From NCBI GenBank assembly GCA_937892525.1, contig CALAEV010000034.1, forward strand, positions 1 to 48,635: DNA of 48,635 nucleotides, in the 5' to 3' direction. Shown here one piece after another: positions 7,957-15,096 of this stretch. The translations under genes and the position numbers were made by a program. Source of the DNA: an uncultured Clostridia bacterium (GTDB taxonomy: Bacteria; Bacillota; Clostridia; Oscillospirales; Acutalibacteraceae). Within the stretch, counting starts at the first letter, position 1. Every line of letters starts with the position of its first letter. The notes below the pieces were generated by a model. That model did not search any database and was not told the origin of the DNA. It saw nothing but the letters and a program-made list of their open reading frames with translations.

Positions 7957-8790
7957 TCACCCATCAATCTGTTCTTTCAAATTTTTACCGTCACGCAAAA
8001 GTTCTTCTAACTTTTCACGGTCATTATTTTCTAGCGTTTCTTTATATTGTACCAAATTATTTACTATAGAGTCAATTTCATTTATGAGATTATCACGATT
8101 TTCTAAAAATAATTCTGACCACATATTTTCATTTAGATACGCAACACGAGTTAAATCCTTGTAACTGCCTGCCGAAAAACCTTTATGAATAAGCGCATTT
8201 GGGCTTTTAACATAGGCATTTGAAACCACATGAGCAAGTTGAGAAGTAAAAGCAATAATTTTGTCATGCTCATCTGGAGTTGACATTTGAATATTTGTAA
8301 ACCCAATTTTCAAGAAAAGTTCTTTGATTGTATTTATTTGTCCCCACGGCGTATCTTCATAAGGAGTAAGAATCATTGAAGAATTGTTGAAGATTTTAGC
8401 CGTCGAGTGCTCAAATCCAGACAAATGCAACCCTGCCATTGGGTGCGCACCGATAAACACAAACCCATTTTCTTTTGCAGTATCATAAAGGGCGTCACAA
8501 ACGTAGCGTTTTACACCACTTATGTCCATAACGATTGCGCCTTTTTTGAACAGTTTTGCGTTTTCCTTTATATAGTCAATAGTAGCCTCAGGGTAGAGAG
8601 AAACAATTACCAAATCGCACTCTTTCAAATCTTCTTTTGTGAGTTCTTTCTGGATTGCACCTACAAAAAGTGCTTTTTGAATTGCCTCTCGGCTTCTGTT
8701 AGTACCCCAAACGGTATGCTCTGTGCCAAAACTGATTGCCTTAGCAAGTGAGCCACCCATAAGACCTAACCCGATAATTCCGATTTTCAT
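7957..8790 (-). CDS. tyrA: prephenate dehydrogenase
   Basis: A 277-residue NAD(P)-dependent enzyme converting prephenate to 4-hydroxyphenylpyruvate, the tyrosine branch. It starts with the Rossmann signature GIIGLGLMGGSLA and contains DISGVK, GAHPMAG (active site His) and TPDEHDKI. No ACT domain follows, in contrast to pheA, so tyrosine feedback may act mainly on aroF or at the attenuator. AAGGTGAT precedes the ATG, which lies 9 bases after the aroF stop codon. Confidence 0.93.
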   Translation of the reverse strand: MKIGIIGLGLMGGSLAKAISFGTEHTVWGTNRSREAIQKALFVGAIQKELTKEDLKECDLVIVSLYPEATIDYIKENAKLFKKGAIVMDISGVKRYVCDALYDTAKENGFVFIGAHPMAGLHLSGFEHSTAKIFNNSSMILTPYEDTPWGQINTIKELFLKIGFTNIQMSTPDEHDKIIAFTSQLAHVVSNAYVKSPNALIHKGFSAGSYKDLTRVAYLNENMWSELFLENRDNLINEIDSIVNNLVQYKETLENNDREKLEELLRDGKNLKEQIDG

Positions 8791-8799
8791 TTAATCACC

Positions 8800-9801
8800 T
8801 TATTTTACTGCGTCTAAAACTTTGTTCACACAATTTACAACATCTGTAAATTGTGGTGGTGTAAGTGCCTGAGGACCGTCGCAAAGTGCTTTTGCAGGGT
8901 CGTTGTGTACTTCAATCATAAGACCGTCTGCACCACAAGCAGCAGCAGCCAATGACATAGGTTTTACAAATCTGGCAATACCTGACGCGTGTGATGGGTC
9001 AATAACAACTGGCAAATGTGATTTTTCTTTAAGCATTGGAACTGCTGACAAATCAAGGGTATTTCTTGTAGCAGTTTCAAATGTACGAATACCACGCTCA
9101 CAAAGGATAACTTTTTCGTTGCCACCTGCCATAATGTATTCAGCACTCATAAGTAATTCTTGGAATGTACTTGAAAGACCACGCTTTAAGAAAACAGGCT
9201 TATTAAGATGACCAAGCTCTTTTAAAAGTTCAAAGTTCTGCATATTACGAGCGCCAACCTGAATAACATCAACATTTTCAAAAAGTGGAATATGAGATGC
9301 GTCCATAATTTCAGTTACGATTGGCATACCTGTTTCTTTTTTTGCTTCAAGCATTAATTCAAGACCTTCGCCACGCATACCTTGGAATGCATAAGGTGAT
9401 GTACGAGGTTTGAATGCACCACCACGAAGGAAATTAGCACCTGCTGCTTTAACATCTTTTGCGATGCTTAAAATCTGTTCTCTACTCTCAATTGAGCAAG
9501 GACCTGCGAAGAACTGGAAGTTGCCTCCACCGATTTTATACCCTTCTACATCAATAACTGTGTCGTCAGGGTGGAATTTTCTGTTTGCACATTTGTAAGG
9601 CTCTGAAATTCGTCTTACATCTTCAACAATATCAAGACTTTGAATTAAGTCAATATCAATGCGACTTGTGTCGCCGATAAGACCGAGAATTGTCTGGTAT
9701 TCACCCACAACCTCATTGATTACAAGTTTTTGCTCGTGTAACCAGTTAGTTAAATTTTCGACCTTTTTAGGGTCAACCTCGTTTTTAAGAATTACTACCA
9801 T
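8800..9801 (-). CDS. aroF: DAHP synthase, type I-beta with N-terminal regulatory domain
   Basis: A 333-residue enzyme condensing phosphoenolpyruvate and erythrose-4-phosphate, the committed step. Residues 1-70 form the ferredoxin-like regulatory domain seen in the Thermotoga-type enzyme; the barrel follows with FFAGPCSIES, GGAFKPRTSPYAFQG, EIMDASHI, QVGARNMQNF, LKRGLSST, DPSHASGI and the metal Glu in MIEVH. Such domains bind Phe or Tyr, so allosteric control is likely. The ATG at 9801 follows AAAGGAG; a longer open frame to 9837 runs into the attenuator hairpin and is not used. First structural gene of the operon. Confidence 0.94.
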   Translation of the reverse strand: MVVILKNEVDPKKVENLTNWLHEQKLVINEVVGEYQTILGLIGDTSRIDIDLIQSLDIVEDVRRISEPYKCANRKFHPDDTVIDVEGYKIGGGNFQFFAGPCSIESREQILSIAKDVKAAGANFLRGGAFKPRTSPYAFQGMRGEGLELMLEAKKETGMPIVTEIMDASHIPLFENVDVIQVGARNMQNFELLKELGHLNKPVFLKRGLSSTFQELLMSAEYIMAGGNEKVILCERGIRTFETATRNTLDLSAVPMLKEKSHLPVVIDPSHASGIARFVKPMSLAAAACGADGLMIEVHNDPAKALCDGPQALTPPQFTDVVNCVNKVLDAVK

Positions 9802-9819
9802 TTTTCTTACTCCTTTAAT

Positions 9820-9850
9820 AAAAAATTCCCACAGCATTTCACTGTGGGAA
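9820..9850 (-). terminator. attenuator (intrinsic terminator) upstream of aroF
   Basis: Arms TTCCCACAG (9826-9834) and CTGTGGGAA (9842-9850) form a perfect 9-base-pair stem with a 7-base loop; on the minus strand six T follow (9820-9825). It lies between the leader peptide and aroF, so it must be read through for operon expression. The bases CAGTGAAA on the minus strand (9837-9844), part of the first arm and loop, pair perfectly with TTTCACTG (9888-9895) inside the leader coding region, giving an exclusive antiterminator. Confidence 0.88.
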
Positions 9851-9876
9851 TAAAATTACTATAATTTCAGCAATCT

Positions 9877-9963
9877 TTATTTTTCCGCAGTGAAACTAAA
9901 CCCTTTCTTGTTAAAGAAAAAGCTAAAGTAAAAGTATCCAGCTGCGAAATTAAGAGTTTTCAT
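9877..9963 (-). CDS. Phe/Tyr-rich leader peptide of the aromatic operon
   Basis: A 28-codon frame starting with ATG at 9963, with AGAGGT 7 bases upstream. Residues 10-17 read YFYFSFFF; in all there are eight Phe and two Tyr but no Trp, matching an operon that makes Phe and Tyr and carries no trp genes. By analogy with the pheA and trp leaders of enterobacteria it would serve as a sensor: a ribosome stalled on the Phe/Tyr codons leaves 9888-9895 free to form the antiterminator, whereas a ribosome reaching the stop codon covers it and lets the attenuator at 9826-9850 form. Confidence 0.85.
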   Translation of the reverse strand: MKTLNFAAGYFYFSFFFNKKGFSFTAEK

Positions 9964-9994
9964 AAATATTACCTCTGTTTGCTGATTGTGGAAT

Positions 9995-10023
9995 ATTTTA
10001 GCACAGTAAAGTGCTAATGTCAA
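9995..10023 (-). promoter_or_regulatory. promoter of the aromatic operon, with dyad in the spacer
   Basis: Minus strand TTGACA (10018-10023), 17-base spacer, TAAAAT (9995-10000). The spacer holds an inverted repeat, TAGCAC-N6-GTGCTA (9999-10016), a possible operator. Transcripts would begin about 25 bases ahead of the leader peptide ATG. Confidence 0.8.
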
Positions 10024-10082
10024 TATAAAATTTCAAAAAATATATAAATAAAAGGAGTTCTGCAAATTGGAGTTTGTCTAAC

Positions 10083-10109
10083 AAAAAAGGCGAGGAACTA
10101 ACCTCGCCT
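10083..10109 (-). terminator. trpS terminator
   Basis: AGGCGAGG (10088-10095), 6-base loop, CCTCGCCT (10102-10109), followed on the minus strand by six T. It ends trpS transcription and separates it from the aromatic operon promoter. Nothing else is evident between 10024 and 10083. Confidence 0.85.
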
Positions 10110-10115
10110 ATAATA

Positions 10116-11123
10116 TTATAGTTGATACAAACCTGATTTCTTCATTGCCTTATTGAGTGTTCTCTGTGCGAAACGGCTTGCCTTTTCTGCGCCATTTTTT
10201 GCACACTCGTTAAGGTATGCTTTATCATTAATAAGTCGATTAAACTCTGCTTTGAATGGACGAAGTTCTTCAACAACAGCTTCTGCTACTGCAGATTTGA
10301 AATCGCCGTAGCCCTTGCCGTCAAAATCTTTCTCAATCTGCTCATAAGAAAGACCTGTGCAACAAGAGTAAATACCCATAAGGTTGTTGATACCATCTTT
10401 ACCGTCTGCATATCTTACCTTTGCTTCGCTATCTGTAACTGCGCTCTTGATTTTCTTAACAATTACATTGTCATCGTCAAGCATTGAGATATAGCCTTTT
10501 GGATTTGTATCAGATTTGCTCATTTTTGCAGTTGGGTCCTGAAGGGACATAACTCTTGCACCAATTTTACCGATAAATGGCTCTGGAAGAGTAAAGGTAT
10601 TGCCATAAACAGTGTTAAAACGCTCTGCAATATCGCGAGCAATTTCAAGATGTTGTTTTTGGTCTGCGCCAATCGGCACATAGTCTGCCTGATAAAGAAG
10701 AATATCTGCAGCCATAAGAATAGGATATGTGAAAAGACCTACATTTACATTTTCAGGGTGTTTTTCACTCTTATCCTTAAACTGTGTCATTCTTGCTGCT
10801 TCGCCAAACTGTGTGCAACAATTTAAGAGCCATGCAAGTTGTGCGTGTTGTGGCACATGGCTTTGAATAAACACGATACTTTCTTCAGGGTCAAGACCAA
10901 GTGCTAACAAAATCGCATAAAGTTCCATTGTATTCTTGCGAAGTGTTGCAGGCTCAGGACGAACTGTAAGTGAATGCAAATCTGCAACTGCATAAAGACA
11001 GTTGTAATCATCTTTCATATTTTTCCAGTTTTTAAGTGCACCAAGGTAGTTGCCGAGCGTGGGAGTACCTGTTGGCTGAATAGCACTTAAAACTATCTTT
11101 TTCTTTTCTACGGTGTTTTCCAT
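10116..11123 (-). CDS. trpS: tryptophanyl-tRNA synthetase
   Basis: A 335-residue class I synthetase charging tRNA-Trp. The HIGH-type motif appears as PTGTPTLGNYLGAL near the N-terminus and the KMSKS loop as AKMSKSD around residue 200; VPIGADQKQHLE is the usual tryptophan/ATP pocket. AAAGGTGAT precedes the ATG. The leader is only about 40 bases, too short for a T-box riboswitch, so expression is probably not controlled by uncharged tRNA through that route. Confidence 0.95.
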   Translation of the reverse strand: MENTVEKKKIVLSAIQPTGTPTLGNYLGALKNWKNMKDDYNCLYAVADLHSLTVRPEPATLRKNTMELYAILLALGLDPEESIVFIQSHVPQHAQLAWLLNCCTQFGEAARMTQFKDKSEKHPENVNVGLFTYPILMAADILLYQADYVPIGADQKQHLEIARDIAERFNTVYGNTFTLPEPFIGKIGARVMSLQDPTAKMSKSDTNPKGYISMLDDDNVIVKKIKSAVTDSEAKVRYADGKDGINNLMGIYSCCTGLSYEQIEKDFDGKGYGDFKSAVAEAVVEELRPFKAEFNRLINDKAYLNECAKNGAEKASRFAQRTLNKAMKKSGLYQL

Positions 11124-11160
11124 TATGTATCACCTTTGCTAAAAATTTTGTATCCTATAT

Positions 11161-11189
11161 ATTAAACTATTTTTTTAATATTTTGTCAA
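11161..11189 (-). promoter_or_regulatory. trpS promoter
   Basis: Minus strand TTGACA (11184-11189), 17-base spacer, TTTAAT (11161-11166), about 38 bases from the trpS ATG. Confidence 0.65.
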
Positions 11190-11198
11190 TAAGTATTA

Positions 11199-11227
11199 CG
11201 GGCGATTCGTGAATCGCCCCTACATTT
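11199..11227. repeat. palindromic repeat GGGCGATTC-GT-GAATCGCCC + CTACATTT
   Basis: All 29 bases are repeated without change at 24895-24923. A perfect 9-base-pair inverted repeat with a 2-base loop. Related units with other stem sequences but the same CCCCTAC tail lie at 1277 and 24841. It sits between the 47-residue ORF and trpS, both on the minus strand. Confidence 0.8.
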
Positions 11228-11234
11228 TACACTT

Positions 11235-11378
11235 TTATTTATTCATATAACTTTCAGCAAGGACCTTAAGTTGCTCAACTGTGTCGAACTTTGCACCTGA
11301 TTCCACAATAGCAGTGCGTACCGACGCAGGTAATGTGTTAAAATACGCACGAACATCCATGCTCATATTGTTAGTCAT
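11235..11378 (-). CDS. small protein of 47 residues, unknown function
   Basis: A short frame starting with ATG at 11378, with GAGGTGA 5 bases upstream. The protein (MSMDVRAYFNTLPASV at residues 5-20, C-terminal LAESYMNK) is soluble and probably helical, with no cysteines or membrane segment. It follows the ABC transporter ATPase. Oddly, its ribosome site is the 3' arm of a terminator-like hairpin at 11379-11411, so read-through transcripts would carry a masked start. A longer frame in the same register up to 11576 only shadows the ATPase gene. Confidence 0.6.
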   Translation of the reverse strand: MTNNMSMDVRAYFNTLPASVRTAIVESGAKFDTVEQLKVLAESYMNK

Positions 11379-11411
11379 AAAAATCACCTCAGCAATAGTA
11401 TGCCGAGGTGA
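11379..11411 (-). terminator. terminator-like hairpin overlapping a ribosome binding site
   Basis: On the minus strand TCACCTCGGC (11411-11402) pairs with GCTGAGGTGA (11393-11384), one mismatch, 8-base loop, then five T and directly the ATG of the 47-residue ORF. The 3' arm contains that gene's GAGGTGA. It ends the transporter operon and could also gate translation of the small gene. Confidence 0.7.
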
Positions 11412-11421
11412 CAATTTTTTA

Positions 11422-12204
11422 TTATAAAACTTTTGACAAAAATTCCTGAAGTCGCTCGTTTTTTGGATTTTCAAAGAAGTCTTTAGGATTATTTTCTTCA
11501 ATAATTCTACCTTCATCCATAAAGATAACGCGAGTACCAACTTCACGTGCAAATCCCATTTCGTGGGTAACAACAACCATTGTCATACCACTATCTGCAA
11601 GTTCTTTCATAAGTTCAAGAACTTCGCCTACCATTTCAGGGTCCAAAGCACTAGTTGGCTCATCAAAAAGAATAACATCAGGATTCATAGCAAGCGCACG
11701 AACAATGGCAACACGCTGTTTCTGTCCACCTGAAAGCTGACTTGGATAAGCATCTGCTTTTTCTTCAAGACCAATTCTTTTAAGAAGTTCAATCGCCTGC
11801 GCTTTTGCATCTGCTTTAATCTCTTTTACGCTCTTAACAACTTCGTTGTTCGGATTTTTACGACGAAGTTTTTTCATTCGTTTTTTCTCAACATAAACAG
11901 GAGCGAGCATAATATTTTCAATAACTGTTTTGTTGTTGAAAAGGTTAAAGTGTTGGAAAACCATTCCCATTTTTTGACGATGAATGTTAATATCAACTTT
12001 CATATCAGCAATATCAACGCCATTGAAGATAATACTGCCTGATGTTGGGTCTTCCATACAGTTAAGGCAACGCAAGAATGTAGATTTACCGGAGCCTGAC
12101 GGACCAACAACTACAACTTTTTCGCCTTTGTTGATTTTAATATTGATATCGTGAAGGACATCTATTTCGCCAAATGATTTATTAAGGTTAACGACCTCTA
12201 TCAC
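11422..12204 (-). CDS. polar amino acid ABC transporter, ATP-binding subunit
   Basis: A 260-residue GlnQ-type ATPase. Walker A GPSGSGKST, Q-loop VFQHFNLF, signature LSGGQKQR, Walker B VILFDEPTSALD and the H-loop THEM are all present. It carries a Lys/Arg/Asn-rich insertion of about 20 residues after LAPVYV (near residues 105-130) that most GlnQ proteins lack. Starts with GTG at 12204, overlapping the permease gene by 17 bases, with AAAGGAG about 11 bases upstream. Energises the permease encoded just upstream. Confidence 0.93.
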   Translation of the reverse strand: MIEVVNLNKSFGEIDVLHDINIKINKGEKVVVVGPSGSGKSTFLRCLNCMEDPTSGSIIFNGVDIADMKVDINIHRQKMGMVFQHFNLFNNKTVIENIMLAPVYVEKKRMKKLRRKNPNNEVVKSVKEIKADAKAQAIELLKRIGLEEKADAYPSQLSGGQKQRVAIVRALAMNPDVILFDEPTSALDPEMVGEVLELMKELADSGMTMVVVTHEMGFAREVGTRVIFMDEGRIIEENNPKDFFENPKNERLQEFLSKVL

Positions 12205-12898
12205 TTTTACTCAGACTCCTTTCCATCAATTTAACAAGACCACTTATAATAAGAACAAGTACAATGTAAATAAGAGCCATTACAAGATATGGCACCATAA
12301 ACTCGTAACTGTTTGAACCGATACGGTTGAATGCAACATATAAGTCAAGAGCACCAACAAAGCTTACAACAGATGTTTCTTTAATAAGTGTAATAAACTC
12401 ATTACCAAGTGTAGGCAAGATATTCTTAATTGCCTGTGGAATAACAATTTTAAGCATTGTTGTCGAGAAACTTAAACCGATAGCACGACCACCTTCCATT
12501 TGTCCGGGGTCAACTGACTGAATACCGCCACGCATAATTTCAGATATGTATGCACCAGAGTTAAGACCAAAAACAAACAAAGCAACCGTTACTGACGGAA
12601 TGTTGAGTCCCATAAGTGGAAGTGCAACATAATATGACAAAAGGAGCTGCACAACCATTGGTGTACCTCTGAAAAAGGCAACATAGAAACTACAGATTCC
12701 GTTAAGTATTCTTGGTAAAAGCTTATATTTTGGTAAAACTCTTACAATAGCAATAAGTGTACCGATAACAATACCGATTAAAAGACCACATATTGCTATT
12801 TTGAGAGTATTCTGTAAACCCTCAATAACAGTTTTATAGCCTTCATATTCAATGAAGAATTCTATAAACCTTTCAATTTTTCTTTCAAAATCACTCAT
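12188..12898 (-). CDS. polar amino acid ABC transporter, permease subunit
   Basis: A 236-residue HisM/GlnP-family inner membrane protein with about five membrane segments. The EAA loop is visible as EGGRAIGLSFSTTMLKIVIPQAIKN, and FFRGTPMVVQL is the usual cytoplasmic-side motif (shown here in two parts). It forms a homodimeric channel with the ATPase encoded downstream. AAGGAT precedes the ATG. Separated from the binding protein gene by a terminator hairpin, so it is probably expressed at a lower level by read-through. Confidence 0.92.
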   Translation of the reverse strand: MSDFERKIERFIEFFIEYEGYKTVIEGLQNTLKIAICGLLIGIVIGTLIAIVRVLPKYKLLPRILNGICSFYVAFFRGTPMVVQLLLSYYVALPLMGLNIPSVTVALFVFGLNSGAYISEIMRGGIQSVDPGQMEGGRAIGLSFSTTMLKIVIPQAIKNILPTLGNEFITLIKETSVVSFVGALDLYVAFNRIGSNSYEFMVPYLVMALIYIVLVLIISGLVKLMERSLSKSDRGR

Positions 12899-12913
12899 AA
12901 GTCAAAATCCTTA

Positions 12914-12951
12914 AAAAACGCCATAGCCCTACCACGAGGCAGGGTTATGGC
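12914..12951 (-). terminator. internal terminator between binding protein and permease genes
   Basis: Arms GCCATAGCCCTACC (12920-12933) and GGCAGGGTTATGGC (12938-12951), 4-base loop, followed on the minus strand by a T-run broken by one base (12914-12919). Partial read-through would give excess binding protein over membrane components, a common pattern for ABC importers. Confidence 0.75.
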
Positions 12952-12973
12952 AAAACATTTATTTTGTTTGAAA

Positions 12974-13849
12974 TTATGCTACTGCATTAATTGCATCTGT
13001 AATGAATTTTGCTGGGTCAGCGTCAATAACAACGAAATCAATATTGTTGTTGATAAGGTCTTGAACTGCAAGTGAGCCGTTTGAATAACCCTTAGGTTCA
13101 ACTTTAAGACCTGCAAAGCCCCAATCTTCATCACCTACAACATACCAGTTACCTGTTGTACCGTTCTGGAAACCTGCTTTTTTAGTGTTGTCGTAACCGT
13201 TAAGAATTGTTTCAACATCTGCTACAGTCTTGCAAGCATCAAATGTTGTGTCGTCAGCTTTTACAACGAGTTTCTGGTTAGCTGTGTAGTATGATGTTGA
13301 GAATTCAACATATTCTTTTCTTTCTTCGTTAATTGTAAGACCTGCCATTGCGATATCGCACTTATGCTGACCAACTGTCATACAAACTGCGTCAAATTCC
13401 ATATCCTGAATAACGAGTTCCTGACCAAGATATTCAGCAAGAAGAGCTGCGATTTCCATATCAATACCATAGAACTTGTCGCCTACTTTGTATTCGAATG
13501 GTTCGAATGCAGCGTTTGTAGCAACAACAAGCTGGTCTTTTGATGTATCAAGAGTTGCTGATGTAACACCTTTCTTTTCGCCATCGCCGAAGTATGCGTC
13601 ACAGATAGCGTCGAACTTACCGTTCTTTTTGATTTCATCGATAAATGTGTTTACTTTTGTAAGAAGTTCTGGCTGATTTTTGTCAACACCGAAAGCATAA
13701 AGTTCTTCTGTAAGAGCAATATCAATTACCTTAACTTTAGCTGCAGGAGTGTCTGTATCTGGCTTATCATTACCGCGACAAGCTGCGAAGCAACCAACGA
13801 TAAGAACAAGAGCGAGAACTACTGAAAGAATTTTAACTGATTTTTTCAT
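12974..13849 (-). CDS. amino acid ABC transporter substrate-binding lipoprotein, apparently circularly permuted
   Basis: A 291-residue SBP_bac_3 (family 3) binding protein. Residues 1-24 are a lipoprotein signal (IVGC at 17-20; a second Cys at 24 could also be modified). The order of the remainder is unusual. Residues 39-90 (VKVIDIALTEELYAFGVDK ... FDAICDAYFGDG) correspond to what is normally the C-terminal end of these proteins. A 15-residue linker follows, and only then LVVATNAAFEPFEY (107-120), normally the mature N-terminus. The chain ends at VVIDADPAKF plus a short helix, exactly where the N-terminal piece would normally continue. Ligand contacts (AAFEPFEY, TINEERK, IDADPA) are kept. First gene of the transporter operon. 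Confidence 0.88.
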   Translation of the reverse strand: MKKSVKILSVVLALVLIVGCFAACRGNDKPDTDTPAAKVKVIDIALTEELYAFGVDKNQPELLTKVNTFIDEIKKNGKFDAICDAYFGDGEKKGVTSATLDTSKDQLVVATNAAFEPFEYKVGDKFYGIDMEIAALLAEYLGQELVIQDMEFDAVCMTVGQHKCDIAMAGLTINEERKEYVEFSTSYYTANQKLVVKADDTTFDACKTVADVETILNGYDNTKKAGFQNGTTGNWYVVGDEDWGFAGLKVEPKGYSNGSLAVQDLINNNIDFVVIDADPAKFITDAINAVA

Positions 13850-13890
13850 TTTTGTTTTCTCCTTTATGTAAATTGAATTTTTATGGCTAC

Positions 13891-13918
13891 ATTATACAAC
13901 CATATTCAAAAAAGTCAA
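13891..13918 (-). promoter_or_regulatory. promoter of the amino acid transporter operon
   Basis: Minus strand TTGACT (13913-13918), 16-base spacer, TATAAT (13891-13896), with AAAGGAG close to the ATG at 13849. Confidence 0.75.
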
Positions 13919-13938
13919 GCATTTATTCATAAAAATAG

Positions 13939-13987
13939 AAATATTCACTGTTTTCGTGTATTTTTATACATTATACAGTGAATATTT
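13939..13987. terminator. long AT-rich inverted repeat, probable gtrA-like terminator
   Basis: AAATATTCACTG (13939-13950) and CAGTGAATATTT (13976-13987) form a perfect 12-base-pair stem; the 25-base loop contains TGTAT/ATACA, a second small stem. It lies between the transporter promoter and the end of the GtrA-like gene. The T-rich tail is weak, so termination is likely but not certain. Confidence 0.5.
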
Positions 13988-13992
13988 TAATT

Positions 13993-14442
13993 TTATACAC
14001 TTTTTTTGAATATTACCAATTTACTAAAAACATAGTTCGATAAAACAATTATGACTTGCCCCACAGTTTTAACAATTAACTCGCCTGTTGGGATTACTGT
14101 GTCAATAAAATCAGGTTGCCATACAAAATTATCTGCGTGAGCTAAATCAATAAAGATAAACGCAATCAGCATTTCAAGTCCGTATGAGAATAATCTCGCA
14201 CTAATAAAAAGTGCAAACTCTTTTACTTGTGCCTTACCTTTTGTTTTGCTTTCAAACACAAAAACTCTGTTTGCAATATAAGCAAAAATTACTGCACCCA
14301 GCCACGCACCACTTAATGCGATATAATAATTTGCACCTAAAAAGCGAAGTGAGAAATGAATTATATAGTTTGCTACAGTTGTAAGCCCACCAACAATTAT
14401 ATAAACAATCAACTCGCGATGTTTCTTAAAAAAATCTTTCAT
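13993..14442 (-). CDS. GtrA-family membrane protein
   Basis: A 149-residue protein with four hydrophobic segments; the first, YIIVGGLTTVANYIIHF, is the family hallmark, and FESKTKGKAQVKEF precedes the third segment. GtrA-like proteins move undecaprenyl-linked sugars across the membrane for glycosylation of surface polymers. No glycosyltransferase partner is adjacent, so the substrate cannot be named. The start at 14442 follows AAAGGA; an upstream in-frame start at 14499 would add an unlikely N-terminus. Confidence 0.85.
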   Translation of the reverse strand: MKDFFKKHRELIVYIIVGGLTTVANYIIHFSLRFLGANYYIALSGAWLGAVIFAYIANRVFVFESKTKGKAQVKEFALFISARLFSYGLEMLIAFIFIDLAHADNFVWQPDFIDTVIPTGELIVKTVGQVIIVLSNYVFSKLVIFKKSV

Positions 14443-14507
14443 AACCGAAGTCCTTTCAGTTGATGAGGATATTTTAACACAAGAATACAAGAATAGCAAA
14501 TAAAATT

Positions 14508-14540
14508 AAAAAGGTGACAGATATTCTCTGCCACCTTTTT
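14508..14540. terminator. bidirectional-looking terminator
   Basis: AAAAAGGTGACAGA (14508-14521) pairs with TCTGCCACCTTTTT (14527-14540), one G-T pair, 5-base loop. It directly follows the GDYXXLXY-like gene on the minus strand. Confidence 0.75.
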
Positions 14541-14541
14541 A

Positions 14542-15096
14542 CTATTTATCTTCCCAGACAATCTCACTATCTCCTATAATCGGTTTTCTGTCAATTTCTG
14601 GTATTTCACCTGCTTCGAACTTTTTAATCCAATCAGCAACCAACATATCCTCAATATAAAGATTTACCACTTCAATATTGCCCTTATAAGTCTTTATGAT
14701 AATATAAGCATCTCTTTCATACAGTCCTGCTTTATATGACGTTATGTCTTTATCATAATCCACCTTATATTCATGTAATCTGTTCTGATTTCTTTTAGTG
14801 GGACTTATGTAATCTGTATTATCAGGTCTTTTGTTAGAAATTTCTTTACATTTGGCATTACCATTCTCGTCAGTATCTAATATCACATATTTGTTTTGAT
14901 AAAGTTCTCTCCAATAATAGCTATCTTCAAGTGAAAAGTAAACTTTACCTTCCATAACAGATGCTATATTTATTTGAATTTTATATTCTGTACCATTTTC
15001 TTGTACATTTGCTTCAACTGACTGTCCGAAACAAATCATAAACATAACAACAGCCAATTGAACAATGCTCAAAATCACAACTAAAGTCTTACGCAT
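14542..15096 (-). CDS. GDYXXLXY-like membrane-anchored protein
   Basis: A 184-residue protein with one N-terminal hydrophobic segment (about residues 5-23) and an extracytoplasmic remainder containing EGKVYFSLEDSYYW and later KAGLYERDAYIIIKTY. Its size, anchor and location behind a DUF2157-like protein resemble the GDYXXLXY family, which has no established function; the exact motif is degenerate. The ATG at 15096 follows AGGAGG by 9 bases; the start overlaps the end of the upstream gene by 8 bases, so the two are translationally coupled. Confidence 0.6.
   Translation of the reverse strand: MRKTLVVILSIVQLAVVMFMICFGQSVEANVQENGTEYKIQINIASVMEGKVYFSLEDSYYWRELYQNKYVILDTDENGNAKCKEISNKRPDNTDYISPTKRNQNRLHEYKVDYDKDITSYKAGLYERDAYIIIKTYKGNIEVVNLYIEDMLVADWIKKFEAGEIPEIDRKPIIGDSEIVWEDK

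Noticed and set aside
9802..9837. Extended N-terminus of DAHP synthase
   Set aside because: It would begin inside the attenuator hairpin; the ATG at 9801 has AAAGGAG and matches the family start.
11124..11230. Possible T-box leader of trpS
   Set aside because: The interval from promoter to ATG is about 40 bases and has no specifier stem or T-box sequence. The hisS leader was rejected on the same grounds.
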